A stretch of 64,000 bases of DNA from an uncultured Mordavella sp. (GTDB taxonomy: Bacteria > Bacillota > Clostridia > Lachnospirales > Lachnospiraceae): assembly GCA_902406105.1 (NCBI GenBank), contig CABPCP010000001.1, forward strand, positions 62,001-126,000, written 5' to 3'. This document shows positions 9,151-16,781 of the stretch, piece by piece. Both the position numbers and the translations under genes were made by a program. Each line of letters begins with the position of its first letter. Position 1 is the first letter of the stretch. The notes beneath the pieces are model-generated. The model had not been told where the DNA came from. It ran no database searches and saw only the letters and a program-made list of their open reading frames with translations.

Positions 9151-10195
9151 CGCTAAGAAGAAAAACGAGAAAAGCAAGAAACTTTCTATAGTCATTTTAG
9201 AATACTTGATCCTGTCGGCGCTGATCTCAGGCTTTATCTTTTTCTTTCTGTATGGAGTCTCCGATTCGATCGCGGAAAACTATTTTTTAAGAAAAGGAAT
9301 CCAGCTTACCGATGTCCAGGTCCGGGTGCTGCATGTGTGGCTGCGGAGTATCTGCGGATTTGCGGGAATTATCGTGTTTGTGATCCTTTTCCTTTTTATG
9401 CTGGGGCAGAGGCTGTCCTATTTGATCCAGATCATCCAAGGGGTTGAAAAGCTTCAGGAGAATAAGATGGACCACAGAATCCCTCTGGAGGGAATGGATG
9501 AACTGACGCGGCTGGCGGAGACGATCAATTATCTCTCCGCTTCCCAGCGGGAATTAAATCAGAAGGAAACCCAGATGAAAGAAGAGAGGGAAGCGTGGAT
9601 CAGGTCCCTGTCCCACGATATCCGCACGCCTCTTACTTCGATGATCTCCTACTCGGAATTTGTACTGGAGAAGAAGGAGCCGGATTTGGAAGAAATGAAA
9701 AATTGTATTGCTCTGATCCATACCAAATCGATTCAGATCAAAGAACTTACCGATCAGCTTATGGGAAGGAATCAAGTAAACTGGGAGCCGGTGGAGGATG
9801 TGGGCTTCTTGTTTTCCCAACTGGCCCAGGAATGGCAGGAAATCTTGGAAGACCGGTTCCAGTGCGGCATAAGGCTTGAATCTATGGAGGGTATGGATGG
9901 ACTTGCGGATATCTATGTTCTTCGGAGGATCGTAGATAATCTGGCTTCTAATGTAGAGAAATACGCAGATGACAGTCAGCCGGTGAAGCTGGAGATCCAG
10001 GAAGAAGACCGCACTGTTTCTATCATACAGAGCAATGGAATCCGCACGGGGGAAGGCCCGGCAAGAGAAAGTCATAAAATCGGTCTGTCAAATATACAGA
10101 AGCTGGCGGCCTTATATGGGGGAACTGTGGAAATAAAAGAAGAAGACTGTCAGTTCCAGATCAGGATCAGCCTGTATATACGTCCCCTTGTTTAG
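9140..10195 (+). CDS. VanS-like sensor histidine kinase
   Basis: A 351-residue membrane kinase. Two N-terminal transmembrane segments (about residues 16-38 and 64-88) flank a short extracytoplasmic loop; a HAMP-like linker follows, then the DHp helix with His159 in SLSHDIRTPLTS. The ATP domain has an N-box (RRIVDNLASNVEKYA) and a G2-like GLSNIQ, but the usual G1 Asp-X-Gly is replaced by SNGI, a degenerate form seen in some VanS-like kinases. It overlaps the response regulator gene by 11 bp. The loop is too short for a folded sensor domain, so it may sense within the membrane or through the small membrane protein encoded next. Confidence 0.9.
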   Translation: MRTDAKKKNEKSKKLSIVILEYLILSALISGFIFFFLYGVSDSIAENYFLRKGIQLTDVQVRVLHVWLRSICGFAGIIVFVILFLFMLGQRLSYLIQIIQGVEKLQENKMDHRIPLEGMDELTRLAETINYLSASQRELNQKETQMKEEREAWIRSLSHDIRTPLTSMISYSEFVLEKKEPDLEEMKNCIALIHTKSIQIKELTDQLMGRNQVNWEPVEDVGFLFSQLAQEWQEILEDRFQCGIRLESMEGMDGLADIYVLRRIVDNLASNVEKYADDSQPVKLEIQEEDRTVSIIQSNGIRTGEGPARESHKIGLSNIQKLAALYGGTVEIKEEDCQFQIRISLYIRPLV

Positions 10196-10222
10196 AATTT
10201 TTTAGGAATTCATTTAGAATTT
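10191..10222 (+). promoter_or_regulatory. Tandem direct repeats, candidate response-regulator boxes
   Basis: Three near-identical decamers follow one another at the end of the kinase gene: TTTAGAATTT (10191-10200), TTTAGGAATT (10201-10210) and TTTAGAATTT (10213-10222). OmpR-family regulators usually bind direct repeats of about 10-11 bp. These lie upstream of the small membrane protein gene at 10278, making it the natural regulated target of the preceding two-component pair. No consensus -10 stands out, which fits an activated promoter. The role is inference. Confidence 0.45.
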
Positions 10223-10277
10223 CTTTATGAGCGATTGGTATCCTAAGTCCATAGAAAAGACAAGGAGGAAATAAAAA

Positions 10278-10610
10278 ATGGCAATTGGTTTAATTATGGT
10301 CATGTTTGTGGGGATGAGCGCAATCAGTATTGTGGGGATGATCCTGCTGCTTTTGGTAAAAAATGAAACAGTAAAAAGAAGATTATTTTATGTAATGTGC
10401 GCATGGGGGATGGTCGTTGCGATATTGAGCGCGAACAGTCTTCCCGCCAACTGGACCGGACAGCAGATATTGGCATGGGGGATGGGATTCCTCAGCGTGG
10501 CCGGAGGGATCGTACATGTGAAAGCAAAGACGAGATATCAGTATTTGGCAGCCTATGGTCTGGTAGCGGTATCCTGTATAGGCGGTGTCTTGAAAATGTT
10601 TATAATCTAA
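10278..10610 (+). CDS. Small four-helix membrane protein of unknown function
   Basis: A 110-residue, strongly hydrophobic protein with about four predicted membrane helices (roughly residues 4-27, 35-54, 62-80 and 87-108) and a short basic loop KNETVKRR between the first two. The ATG at 10278 follows GGAGGAAATAAAA. I do not recognise a family. It sits alone behind the two-component pair, separated by direct repeats that look like response-regulator boxes, and is closed by a good terminator. It may be an output or accessory sensor of that system; this rests only on position. Confidence 0.65.
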   Translation: MAIGLIMVMFVGMSAISIVGMILLLLVKNETVKRRLFYVMCAWGMVVAILSANSLPANWTGQQILAWGMGFLSVAGGIVHVKAKTRYQYLAAYGLVAVSCIGGVLKMFII

Positions 10611-10618
10611 GAAATGTG

Positions 10619-10653
10619 AAAAGCTTCCTGCGAAAATCGGGAAGCTTTTTTTG
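10619..10653 (+). terminator. Rho-independent terminator after small membrane protein
   Basis: AAAAGCTTCC, a short loop, then GGGAAGCTTTTTTT: a 10-bp stem followed by a run of seven T. It closes the dapF-to-membrane-protein block immediately before the SPFH promoter. Confidence 0.85.
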
Positions 10654-10659
10654 TGTTTA

Positions 10660-10711
10660 TTGACAGTTTGGGTTTTTGATGCTATTATGATGATATCAAA
10701 ATGATATCAAA
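10660..10711 (+). promoter_or_regulatory. Promoter and tandem 11-bp operator of SPFH-RHH operon
   Basis: TTGACA (10660-10665) and TATTAT (10683-10688) are 17 bp apart, a near-consensus promoter. Directly downstream, over the expected start site, ATGATATCAAA occurs twice head to tail with no gap (10690-10700 and 10701-10711). An 11-bp direct repeat is the spacing typical of ribbon-helix-helix operators, and the second gene of this operon encodes such a protein, so autorepression is a reasonable inference. Confidence 0.6.
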
Positions 10712-10731
10712 AAGAAAAGGGGGAATACAAT

Positions 10732-11724
10732 ATGGAAAAAGAGAAGATCAGGAAGGAAAAAGTATTAAACCCTATGAATGGATATGTAATGCTTTTCTTA
10801 GGTGTAATTGGAATTATAGGGGGGATCGGGGTGATCGTTGCCGGGTCTGTGATCGGAGCTGGAGCAGGCAGCGCCTGGACGATCAGCCTCAGTGTGTGCG
10901 TGGGAGTGGTACTGCTGGTTTTAGCGGTCATTCTTCTATGCGGGCTGAAGGTATTGAATCCCAATGAAGCATATGTGTTTGCTCTTTTTGGCAATTATTA
11001 TGGGACGCTGAAAAGAGAAGGGTTCTTCTGGGTCAATCCATTTTGCAGCGCCTTGAATCCGACAGTCAAAGGGACGCCGGTAGTGACCGGTAAGGTAGAA
11101 GGGGCCTCTGCGGCGTTTTCTGTAGGAAATTCTGTGAAAAAGGTGTCTATGAGGACAATGACTTTGGATAACAAGAAGCAGAAAGTCAACGATCTTCTGG
11201 GGAACCCGGTTGAGATTGGAGCAGTTGTGATCTGGAAGGTGGAGAATCCTACGAAAGCGGTCATTAATGTAGAGAATTATAAGAATTACCTGTCTATCCA
11301 GTGCGATGCCATTATCCGCAATACTGCGAGACAGTATCCTTACGATACTAACGAGGGCGGCGATGAGAAGTCCCTGCGGGGCAGCAGTCAGGAGATCGCG
11401 GAGATCATGAGCCAGGAACTGCAGGAGAAGACGGTGGAAGCAGGCATTAAGATCATAGACGTGAGGATCACACATTTGGCTTACGCGCCGGAGATTGCCT
11501 CGGCTATGCTGCAGCGCCAGCAGGCATCCGCGATTATCGATGCGCGGCAGAAGATTGTAGAGGGCGCGGTAGGAATGGTAGAGATGGCTCTTGGAAGGCT
11601 GAGTGAAGCGGAAGTGGTGGATCTGGACGAGGAAAGAAAAGCAGCTATGGTAAGCAATCTTTTGGTAGTGCTCTGCGGAAATAGAGAGGCCCAGCCGATT
11701 GTAAACAGCGGCAGTCTGTATTAG
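10732..11724 (+). CDS. SPFH (band 7/stomatin-like) membrane protein
   Basis: A 330-residue protein with two N-terminal membrane segments (about residues 17-40 and 46-66) followed by an SPFH domain ([20 protein letters not shown] onward), and a C-terminal helical region rich in Ala/Glu ([20 protein letters not shown]). SPFH proteins form membrane-associated ring assemblies linked to microdomain organisation and stress. The ATG follows a GGGGGAATACAAT site. It has its own near-consensus promoter and a downstream ribbon-helix-helix gene 33 bp away. The specific function is unknown. Confidence 0.85.
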   Translation: MEKEKIRKEKVLNPMNGYVMLFLGVIGIIGGIGVIVAGSVIGAGAGSAWTISLSVCVGVVLLVLAVILLCGLKVLNPNEAYVFALFGNYYGTLKREGFFWVNPFCSALNPTVKGTPVVTGKVEGASAAFSVGNSVKKVSMRTMTLDNKKQKVNDLLGNPVEIGAVVIWKVENPTKAVINVENYKNYLSIQCDAIIRNTARQYPYDTNEGGDEKSLRGSSQEIAEIMSQELQEKTVEAGIKIIDVRITHLAYAPEIASAMLQRQQASAIIDARQKIVEGAVGMVEMALGRLSEAEVVDLDEERKAAMVSNLLVVLCGNREAQPIVNSGSLY

Positions 11725-11757
11725 AATAATAAAAAACTGGCAGAAAGGGGGAGGATT

Positions 11758-11928
11758 TTGGAAAAGGAAAAGAAATCAAAGAAACAGGTCCCCCTGCGTC
11801 TTTCAGAGAAATTGTATAACGAGATCGCCCAATGGGCGGAAGATGACTTCCGCTCCATGAACGGGCAGATCGAATATCTTCTGACAGAATGTGTAAAACA
11901 TAGAAAAGGGAAAAAGGATCCTAAGTAA
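11758..11928 (+). CDS. Small Arc/CopG-type ribbon-helix-helix protein (TTG start)
   Basis: A 56-residue protein starting at TTG with GGGGGAGGATT just upstream. After a basic N-terminus (EKEKKSKKQ) comes a typical RHH core: the strand VPLRLSEKLYNEI, helix QWAEDDFRSMNGQIEYLLTECV and a basic tail. Proteins of this kind are dimeric DNA binders. The SPFH gene lies 33 bp upstream and the operon promoter carries two tandem ATGATATCAAA sites, so it is probably the operon repressor. Its last 8 bp overlap the 3' end of the convergent HPr-like gene. Confidence 0.8.
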   Translation: MEKEKKSKKQVPLRLSEKLYNEIAQWAEDDFRSMNGQIEYLLTECVKHRKGKKDPK

Positions 11929-12154
11929 AACTCTGCATCTGTGTTAATAGCTGATCTGTGGACGGAGAAGGATAGGAGTGAATCATCAAAGAGAGTCTGT
12001 CAGCGTGGCCCATGGCAAGGGTCCCCATGAGGGATTTCGCGTCCACAGCGCGGTTCCCGCTTACCAGATCCATATGAAAAGGATATTGATTTGCGATTTC
12101 TACAAATTTTACAATGTCGTCAGTCTTGCGAAAATTAATAGGGATCTTGATCAA
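11921..12154 (-). CDS. HPr-like protein without the active-site histidine (Crh-like)
   Basis: A 77-residue protein beginning at TTG (12154) with AAAGGAGCGG upstream. The second half matches the HPr fold: NRAVDAKSLMGTLAMG corresponds to the HPr segment containing regulatory Ser46, here Ser41. The first half lacks the His15 phospho-acceptor; that region reads INFRKTDDIVKF. This is the pattern of Crh, which cannot carry phosphate in the PTS but can be serine-phosphorylated by HPr kinase and act with CcpA. Whether this one is regulatory is inference; another function for the fold is possible. It is transcribed alone and convergent with the RHH gene. Confidence 0.75.
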   Translation of the reverse strand: MIKIPINFRKTDDIVKFVEIANQYPFHMDLVSGNRAVDAKSLMGTLAMGHADRLSLMIHSYPSPSTDQLLTQMQSFT

Positions 12155-12378
12155 TTATAACCGCTCCTTTCTTTTGATTGCTTCAGTCTAATATATTATA
12201 TTTGATCAATGCCGAAAAAAGTAGAACCAGGATTGTAAAAAAAAGGCCATATTTTGTAAGAATAGGAGAAATTTGGCAAAATCTGTCGATTCTGGCAAAA
12301 AAGAGGACGAAAATTGCGCAAGTGTGATATAGTAGAGACAGGAAGCGGCAAAAGAGGCGGACAAAGGGAGTGGGCCGG

Positions 12379-13392
12379 ATGGATAAAAAGCTTTTGGAAT
12401 ATCTGGAAGAAATGAACGACCAAGAGAAGAAGATCTTAAGCGAAGGGAAACCGGTGCTTTCCTACTTTACAAAAGGTGAGAATGATACGGTTGTAGATTC
12501 TGAGGTCGTGATGCGTCCGATGACATTGATCGACATTTTGAAACAGCCCAGATTTGTATCACTGCCAAGACATACCCACAATTACATGGAGATGGTGTAT
12601 ATGTGCAGCGGCTCTACGACCCATGTGATAAACGGAGAGACTGAGATCACTCTAAGGGAGGGAGAAGTGCTGTTTCTCCAGCAGGGAACGTCTCATGCGG
12701 TCAGCGCGGCCGAATATCATGACATTGCGGTGCGTTTTATGATCCTTCCCGCTTTTTTGCAGTATCCTTTAAGTATGCTGCGGGAAGACACTGTTTTGCG
12801 CAGATTCATCGAACGCGCGGTGGAGGACGATAGAAAAGAAGGTGATTTCCTTCAGTTTCACCTGCAGGATATGCCGGAAGCGGAGAACCTTCTGGAAAAT
12901 ATGACTCGGATGCTTTTAAACCGCCGCAGGAACAGCAGGCAGATCCTGCAGGCAACAATGGGCGTACTGCTTTTGGAACTCTCCGGAAGGACTTATAAGA
13001 TCACGGTAGGAGCGCCTTCCTCTTATGAACAGGAAATCGTATTGAAGGCGATGAACTACATCGAGACAGAGTATGAGACGGCAAGTCTGGGCAAGTTCTG
13101 TAAAGAGCAGAATCTGCCGGATTACTATATCAGCCGGCTGATGAAACGATATTCTCCTTATACATTTACTCAGTATCTTCAGAAAAGACGGCTTTTGCAG
13201 GCCGCATATATGCTGACGGAGACGAAAGAGCCGGTGGAGAATATCATTCTGTCTGTGGGATATGAGAATTCCAGCCATTTTCACAGGCTGTTCAAAGAAA
13301 CTTACGGTATGACGCCCAAAGAATACCGAAAGAAGTATACCATGTCAGAGTGGCCTATGTTTGAGGAGCGAAAGAAAAACCCTGAGAGATGA
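12379..13392 (+). CDS. AraC-family regulator with N-terminal cupin domain
   Basis: A 337-residue regulator. The ATG at 12379 is preferred over an in-frame GTG at 12370 because AAGGGAG sits at the right distance only from the ATG. The N-terminal cupin shows RHTHNYMEMVYMCSGSTTHV and a glycine-rich GEVLFLQQGTSHAV; the C-terminal AraC domain has both HTH motifs (SLGKFCKEQNLPDYYISRLM and VENIILSVGYENSSHFHRLF) and the closing GMTPKEYRKKY. It is a one-component sugar or small-molecule sensor by family. No neighbouring catabolic gene identifies the ligand. It shares a bidirectional terminator with the next, convergent gene. Confidence 0.92.
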   Translation: MDKKLLEYLEEMNDQEKKILSEGKPVLSYFTKGENDTVVDSEVVMRPMTLIDILKQPRFVSLPRHTHNYMEMVYMCSGSTTHVINGETEITLREGEVLFLQQGTSHAVSAAEYHDIAVRFMILPAFLQYPLSMLREDTVLRRFIERAVEDDRKEGDFLQFHLQDMPEAENLLENMTRMLLNRRRNSRQILQATMGVLLLELSGRTYKITVGAPSSYEQEIVLKAMNYIETEYETASLGKFCKEQNLPDYYISRLMKRYSPYTFTQYLQKRRLLQAAYMLTETKEPVENIILSVGYENSSHFHRLFKETYGMTPKEYRKKYTMSEWPMFEERKKNPER

Positions 13393-13410
13393 ATTTCTCT
13401 CAGGGTTTGA
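13377..13410. terminator. Bidirectional terminator between convergent genes
   Basis: AAACCCTGAGAG (13377-13388) pairs with CTCTCAGGGTTT (13397-13408), flanked by A-rich and T-containing sequence. It overlaps the last codons of the AraC gene and serves both it and the minus-strand gene ending at 13424. Confidence 0.75.
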
Positions 13411-13423
13411 CTTTTCACTAAAC

Positions 13424-13864
13424 CTAGCGGTTCCGCAGACGAGCCAGGAATCCTTTTTTCTTTACTGGCGTCTCAAGAGGACCTCTTAAGCCCTTGACCG
13501 CTGTGATATAGATTCCGCTGACGGTTGCTTTTACTTCCTTTTTTACAGGAATCAGCGGATAGATCTGAGCGTCGCACATTAAAGTCATGACTTTGGGACC
13601 TACCTTAGCTTTTACTACCGGAACTTTGGAGCGGCGCAGATACTTGGGGGTGTTCTCGATCACAACAGCTGGCAGCCCGGCTTCTTTTAAACGAAGCTTT
13701 CCTTTATCAATGATCAGCATGGATACGGTCTGAGCGACAGCATCCAACTGTTCCTGCTGCTCGGCCTGTTTTTTCTCTGCCCGTTTACCGAGAAAATACA
13801 GTACGACGCAGGCAATGATCAAAACAACTAAAATCACGAGAAGAACGATGGTTAATGTACTCAT
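13424..13864 (-). CDS. Membrane-anchored protein of unknown function
   Basis: A 146-residue protein with one N-terminal membrane helix (about residues 4-26), a charged coiled-coil-like stretch (GKRAEKKQAEQQEQLDAVAQ) and a beta-rich soluble domain ending in a basic tail (KKKGFLARLRNR). The start has a strong AGGAGG upstream and a promoter (TTGCAC and TACAAT, 17-bp spacing). I do not recognise a characterised family. It resembles the short, bitopic, housekeeping-like proteins of unknown role common in clostridia. Soluble part probably cytoplasmic, from the basic C-terminus; this is a guess. Confidence 0.75.
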   Translation of the reverse strand: MSTLTIVLLVILVVLIIACVVLYFLGKRAEKKQAEQQEQLDAVAQTVSMLIIDKGKLRLKEAGLPAVVIENTPKYLRRSKVPVVKAKVGPKVMTLMCDAQIYPLIPVKKEVKATVSGIYITAVKGLRGPLETPVKKKGFLARLRNR

Positions 13865-13900
13865 GATAAACCTCCTAAATAACTCGTTTTCACGAAGTAC

Positions 13901-13929
13901 ATTGTATCATTGTTTTTGGACAAGTGCAA
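13901..13929 (-). promoter_or_regulatory. Sigma-A promoter of the membrane-anchored protein gene
   Basis: On the minus strand TTGCAC (13924-13929) and TACAAT (13901-13906) are separated by 17 bp, reading into the gene that starts at 13864. Confidence 0.6.
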
Positions 13930-14007
13930 GAGATTTGAGGTTTTGAGGTTACTTTTTAGGGGAATACAGATATAATATAGAGACAAAAGGGAAAGGAAGG
14001 TCGCATC

Positions 14008-15483
14008 ATGCTGGAAACGGCGGGACAGGCTCTTGGCAGCGGTTATCTGTGGGTTCTGGAGCATTTTATCATTATCAATATTTTGTTTTCACTTCTGATC
14101 ATCTTCTTTCAGAGGCGGAATCCGACGACGGTCTGGGCATGGCTGCTTTTGCTGTATTTTATTCCGGTCCTTGGATTTGTCTTGTATCTGATTCTGGGAC
14201 AGAATTTCCGAAAGGAGAGGATGTTTAAGATGAAGGAGATCGAAGGGGAGATCAAATACGCGGTGCGGCGCCAGGAAGAATCCATCTACCAAAGAAAGCT
14301 GCGTCTGCGGAATCCGGAAATGGAGCGGTTCAAAAGCCTGATCTTATACAATTTGAATGAAGGGGAAGCAGTGTTGACGGATAATAATGATATCCGTATC
14401 TACACAGATGGGGAAGAAAAGTTTCGGGCGCTGATGTGGGAGATGGATCACGCCAGGAATTATATTCATCTTCAATATTATATTATCCGCAATGACGAGC
14501 TGTGGCAGGAGATTGAGACAATTCTGGCGCGAAAGGCCAGACAGGGAGTGGAAGTAAGGGTCTTGTTCGATAGTATGGGCTGCAGAGGAATGAGAAGATC
14601 AGATTGGGAACGACTGGAAAAGGCGGGAATACAGGTGGCTGAGTTCTTTCCCGCGGTGCTTGGCAAACTGCAGCTTCGGGTCAACTATCGTAATCACCGG
14701 AAGATTGTGGTGATCGATGGAAGAATCGGATTTATCGGAGGATTCAACATTGGACGGGAATACCTGGGACGGAGCCGGAAGTTTGGTTATTGGAGAGATA
14801 CCCATATCTGCGTGGAAGGATCTGCGGTAACCTCTTTGGCGGTAAGATTTGTACTGGATTGGAACTATGCCGCCAAAGAGAATTTATTTCTGGAGGATCG
14901 TCTGTTCGGACTTCCGGAATATGAACGGGGAGGCGGGGATCCGGTGCAGATCATATCCAGCGGGCCGGATTCTCACAGCCGGGAGATCAGGAACAATTAT
15001 CTCAGGCTGATCCATATGGCCCAGAAGAATATTTATATCCAGACACCTTACTTTATTCCAGACGATGATATTCGGGATGGTCTTATTATTGCCGCAAAGT
15101 CCGGAATCGACGTCAGGATCATGATACCCTGCAAGCCGGATCATCCCTTTGTATACTGGGCCACTTATTCTTATATCGGAGAGCTGGTAGAAGCGGGAGC
15201 CAGATGTTACACGTATGACAACGGATTCCTTCATACCAAATGTCTGTGCGCGGATGGACTGGTAAGCTGTATTGGCACGGCGAATATGGATATCCGCAGC
15301 TTTAGTTTGAATTTTGAGGTGAACGCGGTGATCTACAGCGCTTCTACAGTCAGAAAATTGGAGGAAGCATTTGAAAATGACATCGCAAAGAGCACCCTGA
15401 TCACTCGGGAACAGTATGAACAGCGCGGTCTGCTGATTCGGGGGAAAGAGCAGTTCTGCCGGTTGTTTTCTCCGGTGCTGTGA
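14008..15483 (+). CDS. cls: Cardiolipin synthase (phospholipase D family)
   Basis: A 491-residue cardiolipin synthase. Two N-terminal membrane segments (about residues 16-36 and 44-64) are followed by two phospholipase D half-sites: HRKIVVIDGRIGFIGGFN starting at His230 and HTKCLCADGLVSCIGTANMD starting at His409, each with the HxKxxxxD pattern. It condenses two phosphatidylglycerols into cardiolipin in the membrane. A TATAAT at 13971-13976 with a weak -35 precedes it, and AAAGGAAGG serves as ribosome site. It opens a region with other lipid genes (PAP2 and lipid kinase) on the opposite strand. Confidence 0.96.
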   Translation: MLETAGQALGSGYLWVLEHFIIINILFSLLIIFFQRRNPTTVWAWLLLLYFIPVLGFVLYLILGQNFRKERMFKMKEIEGEIKYAVRRQEESIYQRKLRLRNPEMERFKSLILYNLNEGEAVLTDNNDIRIYTDGEEKFRALMWEMDHARNYIHLQYYIIRNDELWQEIETILARKARQGVEVRVLFDSMGCRGMRRSDWERLEKAGIQVAEFFPAVLGKLQLRVNYRNHRKIVVIDGRIGFIGGFNIGREYLGRSRKFGYWRDTHICVEGSAVTSLAVRFVLDWNYAAKENLFLEDRLFGLPEYERGGGDPVQIISSGPDSHSREIRNNYLRLIHMAQKNIYIQTPYFIPDDDIRDGLIIAAKSGIDVRIMIPCKPDHPFVYWATYSYIGELVEAGARCYTYDNGFLHTKCLCADGLVSCIGTANMDIRSFSLNFEVNAVIYSASTVRKLEEAFENDIAKSTLITREQYEQRGLLIRGKEQFCRLFSPVL

Positions 15484-15616
15484 TAGAAAATATACCAGAA
15501 TATCTTTAAAATCCAGACAAAATGTGATATAACTTAAGAGTGTGCCTTTATCTGGAAATAGGGAGGGATGACGGCGCGCTTATATCAGGAAAATATAGTT
15601 GAACGAGGTGTAGTAA

Positions 15617-16666
15617 ATGAAGAGAAGAGCAATAGTTCTGGCAGGAATCCTGACAGCGGCCCTGGTGTTTGGCGGCTGCGCGGCCAGCAAAGGTCTGGAG
15701 ACCGATGCGATAAAGATCACAAAGTACAAGGGCGTAGAGGTGGCTCAGGTGGAAGAACCAAGTGAGATCACAGAGGATGATGTGGAGGCGGCGATCCAGT
15801 CCACGCTGGAATCTGAAGCGACTACCACAGAGATCACAGACCGGGCTGTAGAGTCTGGAGATACAGTGAACATCGATTTCGTAGGGAAGATGGACGGGGA
15901 AGAGTTCGAGGGAGGATCTGCCGAGGATTATCCTTTGACCATCGGATCTGGAGTATTCATTGAAGGGTTTGAAGATAGTATCATCGGCCATAATGTGGGA
16001 GAGACGTTTGACTGGAACGGTACCTTTCCGGATGATTACGGCAATGCGGACATGGCAGGCAAAGACGTGGTATTTACCATTACCGTGAATTCGATCACAG
16101 TGGACGAAGTGCCGGAACTAACGGACGATCTGGTAAAAACACTGTCTGAAGAATCAGCAACGGTAGAGGAATACCGGGAAGAAGTCAAGAAGCAGTTAGA
16201 AGAAGAGGCCCAGACCAGCTTTGACTCTACTCTGGAACAGAATGCGTGGCAGGCAGTACTTGAGAATACAGAAGTAAAAGAGTATCCGGAAGAGAAAGTA
16301 GAAGAGCTGTCTGATTCGCTGATCCAGCAGTATAAAGACGCGGCTGAATACTATCAGATGGATTACGATCAATTTATCGAAGAACAGATGGGATATACAA
16401 CGGAAGATTTCGAGGCTGAGGTCAAGAATGTGGCTCAGGAGAATGTAAAAGATGAGATGGCGGTAGAAGCTATCGCTGATAAAGAGAATATTGAGCTGAC
16501 AGACGAGGCTTATGAAGAACAGCTTGGAATTCTTGCAAAAGACTATGGATATGAAGACGGGGACGCGATGAAGGAAGCCTTTGACGAGGAAGAACTGAAA
16601 AGCGCGGCGTTAAAAAATCTGGTCATGGAGTATGTAAAAGACAACTGTATCCAGGTGGCGGAGTAA
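15617..16666 (+). CDS. Lipoprotein trigger factor-like peptidyl-prolyl isomerase
   Basis: A 349-residue protein with a lipoprotein signal (MKRRAIVLAGILTAALVFGG then Cys21). After a short acidic segment comes an FKBP-type domain (about 80-165; DTVNIDFVGKMDGEEFEGG, IGSGVFIEGFEDSIIGHNVG) and an acidic helical C-terminal domain like the trigger-factor chaperone arm. The ribosome-binding N-terminal domain of cytosolic trigger factor is absent. The layout suggests an exported, membrane-tethered foldase, in the role PrsA has in bacilli. The start follows a GAACGAGGTG site. It is monocistronic, with a terminator shared with the convergent PAP2 gene. Confidence 0.9.
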   Translation: MKRRAIVLAGILTAALVFGGCAASKGLETDAIKITKYKGVEVAQVEEPSEITEDDVEAAIQSTLESEATTTEITDRAVESGDTVNIDFVGKMDGEEFEGGSAEDYPLTIGSGVFIEGFEDSIIGHNVGETFDWNGTFPDDYGNADMAGKDVVFTITVNSITVDEVPELTDDLVKTLSEESATVEEYREEVKKQLEEEAQTSFDSTLEQNAWQAVLENTEVKEYPEEKVEELSDSLIQQYKDAAEYYQMDYDQFIEEQMGYTTEDFEAEVKNVAQENVKDEMAVEAIADKENIELTDEAYEEQLGILAKDYGYEDGDAMKEAFDEEELKSAALKNLVMEYVKDNCIQVAE

Positions 16667-16715
16667 TCAAAGGAGAACTTGCGGTTTCCTCTTTTCTGTG
16701 ATAAGGTATAGCAAT

Positions 16716-16761
16716 AAAAACTGTCGGCAGAGAGATCATATCAATCTGCCGACAGTTTTTT
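16716..16761. terminator. Bidirectional terminator
   Basis: AAAAACTGTCGGCAG (16716-16730) and CTGCCGACAGTTTTT (16746-16760) form a 15-bp perfect stem with A and T tracts on both sides, terminating the trigger-factor-like gene and the convergent PAP2 gene. Confidence 0.92.
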
Positions 16762-16781
16762 AGATGCATATTTATAAAAGA

